Positions 1 through 4,999 of a stretch of DNA of 6,684 nt are shown piece by piece. Within the stretch, counting starts at the first letter, position 1; every line of letters starts with the position of its first letter. The notes below the pieces were generated by a model, which saw nothing but the letters and a program-made list of their open reading frames with translations, was not told the DNA's origin and did no database searches. Origin of the DNA: JBLNDG01 sp050261415 (lineage in GTDB: Bacteria; Bacillota; Clostridia; Lutisporales; Lutisporaceae); assembly GCA_050261415.1 (NCBI GenBank), contig JBLNDG010000245.1, forward strand, positions 1 to 6,684, read 5' to 3'. The translations under genes and the position numbers were made by a program.

Positions 1-509
1 ATGAGGAAGAATGCCAGCTGGGAAACATTAGACAGGTTAAATTTATAATAAATAAGGTATACATACTTTATCAGGGATACCAATACCGCAGCGGTACCTA
101 TCGTTATCCCCCGCCGGAGCCTCAGAGTCAGAGCTGCTTCAAGCAATGCGATTATATAGAAGGTGTGGAAGAAATAGTTTATCAGAAGCCTTGAATTATA
201 TTCCAGGGCATACACCAAAATAATATCCATAATAAAAGACAGCTGGTACAAATTGCTGCCGTGTCCGGTAAAGGCTCTGGCAAGCCCCACAGCCAAGTAG
301 AGCAGGAATATAGATATAAGCGCATATAACCTCTGCTGCTGCGCATTTTCAAAGTATACAGCAACACAGAACAATATGGTTAGTATGACTGTTTTCAACA
401 AATACAAGAATCTCCCTCTGTATTTCATGCCCCTGCCCCTTTTCATATCTATGGGTTCCTTGAAAACATTATACAATGCATCCAATCTGACATCCACTAC
501 TTCTCCCAT
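1..509 (-). CDS. Multi-pass membrane protein, N-terminal part (possibly sensor histidine kinase), runs off the left edge
   Basis: An open minus-strand frame runs from ATG at 509 to the window edge without a stop (169 codons seen). After a polar, basic start it has five hydrophobic stretches, at about residues 34-52, 60-77, 89-102, 108-127 and 135-155, separated by short charged loops such as LRLRRG. Several Firmicutes sensor histidine kinases begin with such a five- or six-helix membrane part, but the kinase core would lie outside the window, so that role is inference. The start is uncertain. ATG 509 has only a weak ribosome site. GTG 497 shares its first base with the stop of the upstream DUF3006 gene and has GGGAG five bases ahead, which suggests coupled translation. 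ATG 428 also follows an AAGGGG. It is the third gene of an operon with the DUF3006 and lipoprotein genes. Confidence 0.7.
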   Translation of the reverse strand, partial: MGEVVDVRLDALYNVFKEPIDMKRGRGMKYRGRFLYLLKTVILTILFCVAVYFENAQQQRLYALISIFLLYLAVGLARAFTGHGSNLYQLSFIMDIILVYALEYNSRLLINYFFHTFYIIALLEAALTLRLRRGITIGTAAVLVSLIKYVYLIYYKFNLSNVSQLAFFL

Positions 510-703
510 ACACTTTCCATCTGCCTGTTTATTTCATCTTTCAGCATATCCGTGCCTTCAGAATAAACTGTAATAATCACATCAAGCAGCTCCCCTTCTT
601 TAGTGTCCAAAGGAAGGAACACCCTCGGAAGGTTGAAGGTTTTACCCTTGTATTCCACAACTGCATAATCCCCTTCGAACCTGTCTATAATACATTCCAT
701 CAT
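497..703 (-). CDS. DUF3006 family small protein
   Basis: This 68-residue protein opens with IDRFEGDYAVVEYKGKTF and continues with NLPRVFLP and a KEGELLDV segment. That is the recognisable DUF3006 pattern: a small all-beta-looking domain whose usual length is about 65-90 residues, so the gene is intact. It has no signal peptide or membrane segment. The biochemical function of DUF3006 is not established. In Firmicutes such genes are often found next to secreted ComEC-like metallo-beta-lactamase proteins, as here (22 bp downstream of one), which suggests a shared but unknown role. AAAGGAGG lies only three bases before ATG 703 and six before the next in-frame ATG (700), so translation may begin at the second methionine. 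Its stop overlaps the start of the following membrane-protein gene, implying translational coupling. Confidence 0.88.
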   Translation of the reverse strand: MMECIIDRFEGDYAVVEYKGKTFNLPRVFLPLDTKEGELLDVIITVYSEGTDMLKDEINRQMESVWEK

Positions 704-725
704 ACCCCTCCTTTGTTCTGATACC

Positions 726-1622
726 TTACAAACCGGATTTATAGCTTCCGGAATCAGTGTTGAACTTTATGGTTTTTCCATCGCTTTCTGCTACGATTGT
801 TCCATTTTCGTCAGTCCTATATACAGTGATTCCCTTTCTTTTTAAGAGCGCCATAGTCTCTTTGTGGGGGTGGCCGTAATCATTGCCCTTACCCACCATT
901 ATAACCGCATATTTGGGATTAACCTTATCCAGGTATTTCTCTGAGGTTGCATTGGAGCTGCCGTGGTGACCCAGCTTCAGCACATCTGCCTTGAGCTTGC
1001 TGCTTATGTCGCTCTCCAACATCTCCCTCTCGCTCAATGCTTCTGCATCTCCCTGGAACAGGAAGCTGGTACTGCCGTATGTAAGCTTCAATACAGCACT
1101 ATAGTTGTTCAGTTCTTCATATTTCGTCCCTACCGGGCCCATGAATTCGGCAGTCATCCCGGACAGCGGGATACTCACGCCTTTGGCAGCAGTAGTAACC
1201 TTCATATTCTTATCCGCAACGGCTTTCAATACATCCCGGAAGGTCTTAGTGGTGCTTGAAACCTTGGGCATATAGATACTATCCACATTGAAGCTCCTGA
1301 TTACAACATCCAGGCCTCCGATATGGTCTTCATGGGGATGAGTTCCTACCACTGCCTTAAAGCCTTTGACTCCCTGCTTCTTAATATAGTCTACAACCAA
1401 ATCGCTGTCAGCATTATTGCCTGCATCAATAAGAATATTCTGATCATCCGGCCCCTGCACAAGGATCGCATCTGCCTGACCTACATCAATAAAATGCACC
1501 TTTAGAGGCTGATCTCCACTCACATTCACAACAGCCCCCGCCGGTTCAGAGCTGCTGCATGCAACAAGGCCCATACATAAAGCCAATATGAGCAACAGTG
1601 CTAAAATCCTATTCTTTTTCAT
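726..1622 (-). CDS. Exported lipoprotein with ComEC/Rec2-like metallo-beta-lactamase domain
   Basis: The 298-residue protein begins MKKNR, then a hydrophobic stretch and a lipobox LVAC with lipid-attachment Cys22, so it should be anchored on the outer face of the membrane. The rest is a metallo-beta-lactamase fold of the ComEC C-terminal type: FIDVGQADA (44-51), the metal motif THPHEDHIGG (His95, His97, Asp99, His100), QGDAE (191-194), LGHHGSS (217-223) and YGHPH (249-253). In ComEC this domain is proposed to process incoming DNA. Stand-alone lipoprotein versions have no settled substrate, and a phosphodiesterase or nuclease activity is inference. All expected metal ligands are visible. The frame extends to a TTG at 1646, but ATG 1622 is preferred: it gives a clean signal peptide and has GAAGG about ten bases upstream. 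It is the first gene of the operon with DUF3006 and the membrane protein. Confidence 0.9.
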   Translation of the reverse strand: MKKNRILALLLILALCMGLVACSSSEPAGAVVNVSGDQPLKVHFIDVGQADAILVQGPDDQNILIDAGNNADSDLVVDYIKKQGVKGFKAVVGTHPHEDHIGGLDVVIRSFNVDSIYMPKVSSTTKTFRDVLKAVADKNMKVTTAAKGVSIPLSGMTAEFMGPVGTKYEELNNYSAVLKLTYGSTSFLFQGDAEALSEREMLESDISSKLKADVLKLGHHGSSNATSEKYLDKVNPKYAVIMVGKGNDYGHPHKETMALLKRKGITVYRTDENGTIVAESDGKTIKFNTDSGSYKSGL

Positions 1623-1746
1623 ATACTGCCAACCTTCTTCCTTCAATCTTTTCTACTAATATGGTATTTATGTTGCTGCTATAAAATACTATATCCGCAC
1701 CAATTACTAATGTGATTGCCTTGTGCAATTTTCTACATTATTCGAC

Positions 1747-1776
1747 ATTTTACATTATACATGCTTTCCTTATCAA
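1747..1776 (-). promoter_or_regulatory. Candidate promoter of the lipoprotein-DUF3006 operon
   Basis: On the minus strand TTGATA (1776-1771) is followed after 18 bp by TAAAAT (1752-1747). This would give a leader of about 115 nt before ATG 1622. A TATAAT also lies within the spacer (1762-1757) but has no good -35 partner. The region is AT-rich, so the exact boxes are tentative. Confidence 0.4.
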
Positions 1777-1811
1777 AATAAATGGGATCCATTCATATTC
1801 AAATGAATCCC
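1774..1811 (-). terminator. Probable intrinsic terminator after the Cys-rich XRE gene
   Basis: The arms 1784-1793 and 1802-1811 are inverted repeats of ten pairs, nine Watson-Crick and one G-U in the minus-strand RNA, with an eight-base loop. On the minus strand the hairpin is followed by ATTTATTTTG. It lies about 80 nt past the stop of the XRE gene at 1894 and just before the candidate promoter of the lipoprotein operon. The T tract is interrupted, so termination may be partial. Confidence 0.55.
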
Positions 1812-1833
1812 GTCAATTTTAAAAAATAAAAAG

Positions 1834-1850
1834 TTATCCACACATCCACA
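1834..1850 (+). other. DnaA-box-like sequence
   Basis: TTATCCACA (1834-1842) is an exact match to the DnaA box consensus. The next nine bases (1842-1850, ACATCCACA) match it with two mismatches. AT-rich DNA (1815-1833) adjoins it. One perfect 9-mer in a window this size is not rare by chance, and there is no replication gene nearby, so this is recorded as a motif only. Confidence 0.3.
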
Positions 1851-1893
1851 GGTGCCATACTGTAAGCCCAAATGCACATGAAATGCGAAACCA

Positions 1894-2253
1894 CTACTCT
1901 AACCTCTGGTGCTTGCATTCTTTATCATTTATGAAATTGCATTTATAGTTGCAATTTTTTATATCGCATACTTTGCAGCAGATATTGTATTTATCAAAAC
2001 AGCCTGATATAGCACACCTTAACTGTTCCTTCACCATATGTCCATTGGACGTTTTGTCCATGTTATCATTAAAGAAAAGCAGTTCCACTTTATTTCCCAA
2101 TATCTTCGCAAGCCTGCCTGCAAGAGCAATTGTAGGATTCCTTTGACCACTCTCAAGCTTGTAGTAAAAAGAGATTGATATCCCGACAATGCCTGCCAGT
2201 TCTTCAACGGTAAATCCCGAATTTATCCTGGCCTTTCTGAGTTCCGAACGCAT
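1894..2253 (-). CDS. XRE-family regulator with an eight-cysteine C-terminal tail
   Basis: The first 60 residues form an XRE/Cro-C1 helix-turn-helix: LRKARINSGFTVEELAGIVG, then ISISFYYKLESGQRNPT and a final helix around AGRLAKILG. After a short linker the tail is rich in cysteine: Cys80, 85, 92, 93, 96, 101, 105 and 113, ending with KECKHQ. Eight cysteines in 34 residues suggest metal or iron-sulfur binding or thiol-based redox sensing, which is inference. I do not recognise this tail as a named domain. ATG 2253 has GGGGGAG six bases upstream and no competing start. The gene is transcribed away from a second XRE gene, and a consensus-like promoter with an operator in its spacer (2316-2344) indicates autorepression or cross-repression. 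A further perfect copy of the operator lies inside this reading frame at 2046-2060. Confidence 0.85.
   Translation of the reverse strand: MRSELRKARINSGFTVEELAGIVGISISFYYKLESGQRNPTIALAGRLAKILGNKVELLFFNDNMDKTSNGHMVKEQLRCAISGCFDKYNICCKVCDIKNCNYKCNFINDKECKHQRLE
2046..2060. promoter_or_regulatory. Intragenic operator-like palindrome TGGAC-N5-GTCCA
   Basis: TGGAC-GTTTT-GTCCA is a perfect inverted repeat inside the XRE gene, at codons for residues 65-70. It has the same arms and the same five-base spacer as the palindromes in the divergent promoter region, whose centres lie about 245-335 bp away. It may be an auxiliary site for looping or a roadblock; that role is inference. Confidence 0.5.
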
Positions 2254-2288
2254 AATATTCTCCCCCTAGATAAATAATATTTGGGTTA

Positions 2289-2305
2289 TTAGACAAAAAG
2301 TCCAA
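2289..2305. promoter_or_regulatory. Operator O1 in the divergent XRE promoter region
   Basis: TTAGAC-AAAAA-GTCCAA matches TTGGAC-N5-GTCCAA with one change. It is centred at 2297, between the two start codons, and overlaps a possible -35 box (TAGACA, 2290-2295) for the plus-strand XRE gene. Confidence 0.6.
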
Positions 2306-2320
2306 CTATAATTTTATAAT
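2290..2320 (+). promoter_or_regulatory. Candidate promoter of the plus-strand XRE gene
   Basis: Two exact TATAAT boxes occur at 2307-2312 and 2315-2320. The second is preceded by TAGACA (2290-2295) at a longish 19 bp spacing. Transcription from here would give a leader of about 95 nt carrying operators O2, the half-site at 2363 and O4, and would be blocked by a protein bound at O1. Confidence 0.45.
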
Positions 2321-2344
2321 ACTGGACTTTATGTCCAAAGTCAA
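2316..2344 (-). promoter_or_regulatory. Promoter of the Cys-rich XRE gene with operator in its spacer
   Basis: On the minus strand TTGACT (2344-2339) and TATTAT (2321-2316) are separated by exactly 17 bp. The spacer holds the perfect palindrome O2 (2323-2337), so a bound repressor would directly exclude RNA polymerase. The leader to ATG 2253 would be about 55 nt. Confidence 0.7.
2323..2337. promoter_or_regulatory. Operator O2, perfect TGGAC-TTTAT-GTCCA
   Basis: This is a perfect inverted repeat with five-base arms and a five-base spacer, centred at 2330, 33 bp from O1. It fills the gap between the -35 and -10 boxes of the minus-strand promoter. Confidence 0.7.
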
Positions 2345-2362
2345 CGATATTTGTTCCTTTTT

Positions 2363-2396
2363 GTCCAAGCAACCCGCATATTGGACATATTGTGCT
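2363..2396. promoter_or_regulatory. Operator half-site (GTCCAA) and imperfect operator O4
   Basis: GTCCAA at 2363-2368 is a half-site with no matching left arm; its full-site centre would be 2360. TTGGAC-ATATT-GTGCT at 2381-2396 has one perfect arm and a degenerate second arm, centred at 2389. The centre spacings of 33, 30 and 29 bp across the four positions are close to three helical turns. Both lie in the leader of the plus-strand XRE gene. Confidence 0.4.
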
Positions 2397-2423
2397 AATA
2401 TCATATCTGAAGGGGTGTTCTGT

Positions 2424-2780
2424 ATGGAATTTGGCGAAATACTTCGGGCATTAAGGGAAGAAAAGAAAATATCAAGGGAAGCCCTTGCAAATATGCTGAA
2501 CATATCATACTCAGCCGTCTCAAAATATGAAACCAATATCCGGTTTCCGGATAAAGAAACACTTGTAAAGATGGCTGATTATTTTGATGTATCTATAGAT
2601 TACTTATTGGGCAGGAGCAATATCAGGGAAACAGCAGAAAAAATACTCAAAAACTCCAAGGAACAGTTCCTGGCCCGCTCCCCTCACCAGGAGTACAACG
2701 CCGATGATGGGCTGACTCCTGAAGCTGTTGAGGAAATTGAGAAATTTAAAGAGTTCATGCGCCATAAATACGCAAAATGA
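2424..2780 (+). CDS. XRE-family transcriptional regulator
   Basis: The 118-residue protein starts with a typical Cro/C1 helix-turn-helix (residues about 4-62): FGEILRALREEKKISREALA, then LNISYSAVSKYETNIRFPD and YFDVSIDYLLGRS, the last being the usual end of the domain in Firmicutes XRE repressors. A polar linker follows, then an acidic helix beginning LTPEAVEEIEKFKEF, probably for dimerisation or sensing. The frame is open further upstream, to 2331, but that part is the operator-bearing leader. ATG 2424 has AAGGGG eight bases ahead and starts exactly at the domain, so it is the chosen start. It is divergent from the Cys-rich XRE gene, sharing operators with it, and lies 24 bp upstream of the flavoprotein gene, with which it is probably co-transcribed. 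Ligand and regulon cannot be read from the sequence. Confidence 0.88.
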   Translation: MEFGEILRALREEKKISREALANMLNISYSAVSKYETNIRFPDKETLVKMADYFDVSIDYLLGRSNIRETAEKILKNSKEQFLARSPHQEYNADDGLTPEAVEEIEKFKEFMRHKYAK

Positions 2781-2804
2781 GGAATTGCAAACGGAGGTAT
2801 GGAA

Positions 2805-3356
2805 ATGAAGGTATTAGCACTGCTTGGCAGTCCAAGAAGGAAAGGCAACACAGCATTATTGCTTGATGAATATATCAGAGGAATTAAGGATTCCCATAAA
2901 GATGCAGAAATCACTAAAATCTTTCTGCAGGAAAAGGCTATAAAAAATTGCATGGCATGCGAGGCTTGCCACAATGTTCCTGTAGGTAAATGTGCAATAA
3001 AGGATGACATGCAGGAGCTCTACCCCCTGTTCCGTGAGGCAGATATGGTTATATACGCAACTCCGGTATATTGGTGGAGCGTTTCTGCACAGTTAAAAGC
3101 ATTTATGGACAGATGCTATGCATTAGGCCCTATAGCAGACAGCTTCGCAGGCAAAAAAGCAGTCCTCCTAATGACTTATGGCGGAGAACTCCCTAACAAA
3201 GGTCCTGAGCTAGTAAAAACCACTTTTGAAGAAATCTGTGATTATAAGGAAATGAAGCTTATTGATGTGTACGGCGTATGTACAGATGACTATATGCCCG
3301 TAGCAGAAAACACCAAGGCACTCAAGGATGTATATGAAATGGGGTTGAGGGTTTAA
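2805..3356 (+). CDS. Flavodoxin-fold FMN protein with iron-sulfur-flavoprotein-type cysteine motif
   Basis: The 183-residue protein has an N-terminal flavodoxin/NADPH-dependent FMN reductase signature: the phosphate-binding loop LLGSPRRKGNT (residues 6-16), an ATPVYWWSVSAQLKAFMDR segment (85-103) and YGGE near the second flavin loop. Cysteines 49, 52, 55 and 63 form CX2CX2CX7C, within the compact CX2CX2CX4-7C pattern described for archaeal and clostridial iron-sulfur flavoproteins (Isf), where it holds a 4Fe-4S cluster next to FMN. An electron-transfer or reductase role in the cytoplasm is therefore likely; the substrate is unknown. GGAGG lies only one base from ATG 2799 but seven from ATG 2805, so 2805 is preferred. 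It follows the XRE gene closely and may be its target. The last 67 residues recur as a headless copy at 5107-5310. Confidence 0.85.
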   Translation: MKVLALLGSPRRKGNTALLLDEYIRGIKDSHKDAEITKIFLQEKAIKNCMACEACHNVPVGKCAIKDDMQELYPLFREADMVIYATPVYWWSVSAQLKAFMDRCYALGPIADSFAGKKAVLLMTYGGELPNKGPELVKTTFEEICDYKEMKLIDVYGVCTDDYMPVAENTKALKDVYEMGLRV

Positions 3357-3358
3357 AG

Positions 3359-3403
3359 AGTATCGGGGGAAGCCTCCCATTCAAAGGGATCTTCCCAGAT
3401 ACT
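3359..3403. terminator. Hairpin between convergent genes, probable terminator
   Basis: The arms AGTATC (3359-3364) and GATACT (3398-3403) enclose a second stem GGGAAG (3367-3372)/CTTCCC (3391-3396) and a small inner TCCC/GGGA stem. The hairpin sits in the 51 bp gap between the stops of the flavoprotein and antitoxin genes. The plus-strand tail contains TTT and TTTTT runs but no tight U tract; on the minus strand the tail is only CTCTTT. It could serve both directions weakly. Confidence 0.55.
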
Positions 3404-3407
3404 TAGT

Positions 3408-4415
3408 TTATCCTATTTTTATACTGCAAACATACTTATCCAAATCCTCAGCAGCCTTTATATTATTTTTTTCTTTTATTTCAGAGTAGTATTTTAATAT
3501 TTCTTCATTTCTTATTTCAGCTTTACTTGCATCATCTTCTCTCAATCCTTTTCTTGCCAACCTCCAGGGTTCTTCACTATGGGTCAATGCTTCCAAATAT
3601 TTCGCTCCATACTTGCCATATACAATCCAAACCATTTCCAGTATGTTAATTACCGATTCTTCAAAGATGCTTTTATCCAGTTCTTTTATGCTTGGAAGAG
3701 CATTATATCCAAAACTTTTAAATTGTTCGTAAACTCTAGGAATCACAGGGCCGTGTACCCATGCCTGAAAAGTGTCTTTTATAAGAGGTGTCTTATAGTA
3801 TGCCATGTGCCATGATTGAGCATAGTACATCAGCTTATGGAGCTTCAGGTGTGTAATTATTTCCCCAGACTCTTCATCAGTTTTATTCAGAAAAAACTGA
3901 ACTATATCTTCACATACTAGTTCATTATGCTCTTTCCTGGTATTCAAGCTAAGGATCTCTTTTATACCCTCTTCTAGTTTTCTTGCAGCTACTTTAGTTA
4001 CTTTTTCTCTATTTCTTTCAAGTAATTCACGCATTTTTAAAGGATTACTTAGCTCTTTCAACCTTTCGCTATACTCTCTGGAAGGCACTAATCCTTTTTG
4101 ATACCTTGATATTGTCTTGTCTCCCCATCCAAGCAGCTTTGACAGTGGTTCGGCACCAATATTATATTTTTCAAGCAATTCATTGATTTCCTTGATTGTT
4201 GCTATTCCTTCTTTTTCCCTATATATTTCATTTGCCCTACTAATATTCTCATCACTTAATTCAGCAATATAAATTTCTTCTCCACACTCGTTACAATAAG
4301 CTATCTTTGCAATATATTCGAATTCGATACCCTTTATCTTTTCTTTTACAACTTCCTCTTTCATAGTGTATTCCACATGCTTGTCACATGACGGGCAATA
4401 CTCCTTCTTATTCAT
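3408..4415 (-). CDS. MqsA-like antitoxin with C-terminal Panacea (SocA/DUF4065) domain
   Basis: This 335-residue protein combines three parts. Residues 7-44 carry a two-CXXC zinc finger (Cys7, 10, 41, 44), as in MqsA. Residues about 73-122 form an MqsA-like helix-turn-helix (LSKLLGWGDKTISRYQKGLV). Residues about 168-312 match the Panacea/SocA-type domain, with LHKLMYYAQSWHMAYYKTPL and AWVHGPVIPRVY as its hallmark segments. In MqsRA systems the antitoxin binds the toxin and represses the operon; Panacea domains are known to neutralise diverse toxins. So toxin neutralisation plus autoregulation is the expected role. ATG 4415 has GGAGG seven bases ahead and begins just before the zinc finger; the frame extends to ATG 4451 without a comparable ribosome site. 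It follows the MqsR-like toxin after 43 bp, the toxin-first order of mqsRA. The gene looks complete. Confidence 0.88.
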   Translation of the reverse strand: MNKKEYCPSCDKHVEYTMKEEVVKEKIKGIEFEYIAKIAYCNECGEEIYIAELSDENISRANEIYREKEGIATIKEINELLEKYNIGAEPLSKLLGWGDKTISRYQKGLVPSREYSERLKELSNPLKMRELLERNREKVTKVAARKLEEGIKEILSLNTRKEHNELVCEDIVQFFLNKTDEESGEIITHLKLHKLMYYAQSWHMAYYKTPLIKDTFQAWVHGPVIPRVYEQFKSFGYNALPSIKELDKSIFEESVINILEMVWIVYGKYGAKYLEALTHSEEPWRLARKGLREDDASKAEIRNEEILKYYSEIKEKNNIKAAEDLDKYVCSIKIG

Positions 4416-4458
4416 AGAAACGCCTCCAAACATACCATATCGGTAATACAACTACTTC

Positions 4459-4749
4459 CTAATTATATGGATACTTCAAATCATATTCTTTAGCATGAAA
4501 TGACATACAGATAATGTTACTTCGAATTTTTAGCTTAATATAGATTTCTTCAAACCGGTTATGCCTTACTTCCATAATTTGTCCAAATATCCACACTTCC
4601 CCTTCCCAGTTTTTATTGTTGTCTTCTTCTGTATATGAATAATTCGATATATCGAGCTTTAGCAATTCCTCACATATTCTTTCATGCTGAATATTGTTCT
4701 CGATCATGAATTCTCTTGTCTTATCTTCTCTGACCTCCATTATGTGCAT
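4459..4749 (-). CDS. MqsR-like toxin (probable mRNA interferase)
   Basis: The 96-residue protein has a helical N-terminus followed by a beta-rich core: GEVWIFGQIMEV (50-61), EEIYIKLKI (68-75) and a CMSFHAKEYDLKYPY end (81-95). The WIFG, xYIKL and SFH...YPY elements match Firmicutes proteins of the MqsR toxin family, which have the RelE/YoeB-like fold and cut mRNA. Tyr70 in the IYIK strand lies where E. coli MqsR has its conserved tyrosine; that assignment is by eye. The length is typical (about 95-115 residues). ATG 4749 is preceded by AGGGGG three bases upstream. The promoter at 4779-4807 is strong. The partner downstream has both MqsA-like parts, so the pair is convincing although catalytic competence is not proven. 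Confidence 0.82.
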   Translation of the reverse strand: MHIMEVREDKTREFMIENNIQHERICEELLKLDISNYSYTEEDNNKNWEGEVWIFGQIMEVRHNRFEEIYIKLKIRSNIICMSFHAKEYDLKYPYN

Positions 4750-4778
4750 TAACCCCCTACCTTTATTTTACATATACA

Positions 4779-4807
4779 ATTATAATATGTCAACAAAAAC
4801 GTGTCAA
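4779..4807 (-). promoter_or_regulatory. Near-perfect sigma-A promoter of the toxin-antitoxin operon
   Basis: On the minus strand TTGACA (4807-4802), a 17 bp spacer and TATAAT (4784-4779) match the consensus completely. The leader to ATG 4749 would be about 23-24 nt. The -35 box lies within the palindrome GTCAATTGAC (4803-4812), and TGTCAA is repeated at 4788-4793 inside the spacer; either could be an operator. An AT-rich inverted repeat ATTATTA/TAATAAT (4818-4842) lies just upstream. Confidence 0.8.
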
Positions 4808-4903
4808 TTGACCCAATATTATTATATCCATAATGTAATAATCTATTAAACTAAAGATTTACCAGTTTATTTTAACTTTTATATATAAAAATCATATTCA
4901 TGC

Positions 4904-4945
4904 AAAAAAAAATCAGCTCTCCTTATGGCCTATGAAGGAGAGCTG
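4904..4945 (-). terminator. Strong intrinsic terminator, minus strand
   Basis: CAGCTCTCCTT (4914-4924) and AAGGAGAGCTG (4935-4945) are perfect 11 bp arms around a ten-base loop, followed on the minus strand by A and nine T (4912-4904). This is a textbook Rho-independent terminator for transcripts coming from the right. It lies 50 nt after the stop of the minus-strand remnant at 4996 and about 370 nt after the end of the nucleotidyltransferase operon. Confidence 0.85.
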
Positions 4946-4999
4946 CCTAACATTGTCCTTGAGCTTATAAATCTCGCGTTGGAAAACTATCATTATTAG
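4904..4999 (+). pseudogene. Probable degenerate third copy of the flavoprotein 3' region
   Basis: Read in frame from 4904, this stretch encodes KKKSALLMAYEGELPN and then IVLEL. The intact flavoprotein has KKAVLLMTYGGELPN, then KGPEL, at residues 117-135. About 48 of 66 bases match without gaps, including about 26 bases beyond the hairpin arms, and the poly-A run matches the Lys-Lys codons. The frame ends at TAG 4997-4999. The same bases form the terminator above, so the resemblance might be partly coincidental. No upstream or downstream part of the gene remains. Confidence 0.45.

Noticed and set aside
182..367. Minus-strand 61-residue open frame
   Set aside because: It is out of frame with the longer membrane-protein frame (1-509) that shows clear transmembrane segments; its sequence is not protein-like.
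376..573. Plus-strand 65-residue frame
   Set aside because: It is antisense to the membrane-protein and DUF3006 genes, with no ribosome site.
963..1505. Two plus-strand frames inside the lipoprotein gene
   Set aside because: They are antisense shadows of a well-supported metallo-beta-lactamase gene.
1949..2146. Plus-strand frame inside the Cys-rich XRE gene
   Set aside because: It is antisense shadow, with no ribosome site and no family features.
2331..2423. N-terminal extension of the plus-strand XRE protein
   Set aside because: The extension is translated from operator DNA. ATG 2424 has a proper ribosome site and starts at the helix-turn-helix domain.
2306..2536. Minus-strand frame across the XRE promoter region
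   Set aside because: It overlaps the operator region and the plus-strand XRE gene and is not coding-like.
2684..3010. Minus-strand 108-residue frame
   Set aside because: It is antisense to the XRE and flavoprotein genes, with no supporting signal.
3579..3815. Plus-strand 78-residue frame
   Set aside because: It is antisense to the Panacea domain of the antitoxin gene.
4850..4875. Short inverted repeat TAAACT/AGTTTA as a possible plus-strand terminator
   Set aside because: The six-base AT-rich arms make a weak stem, and no plus-strand gene ends there.
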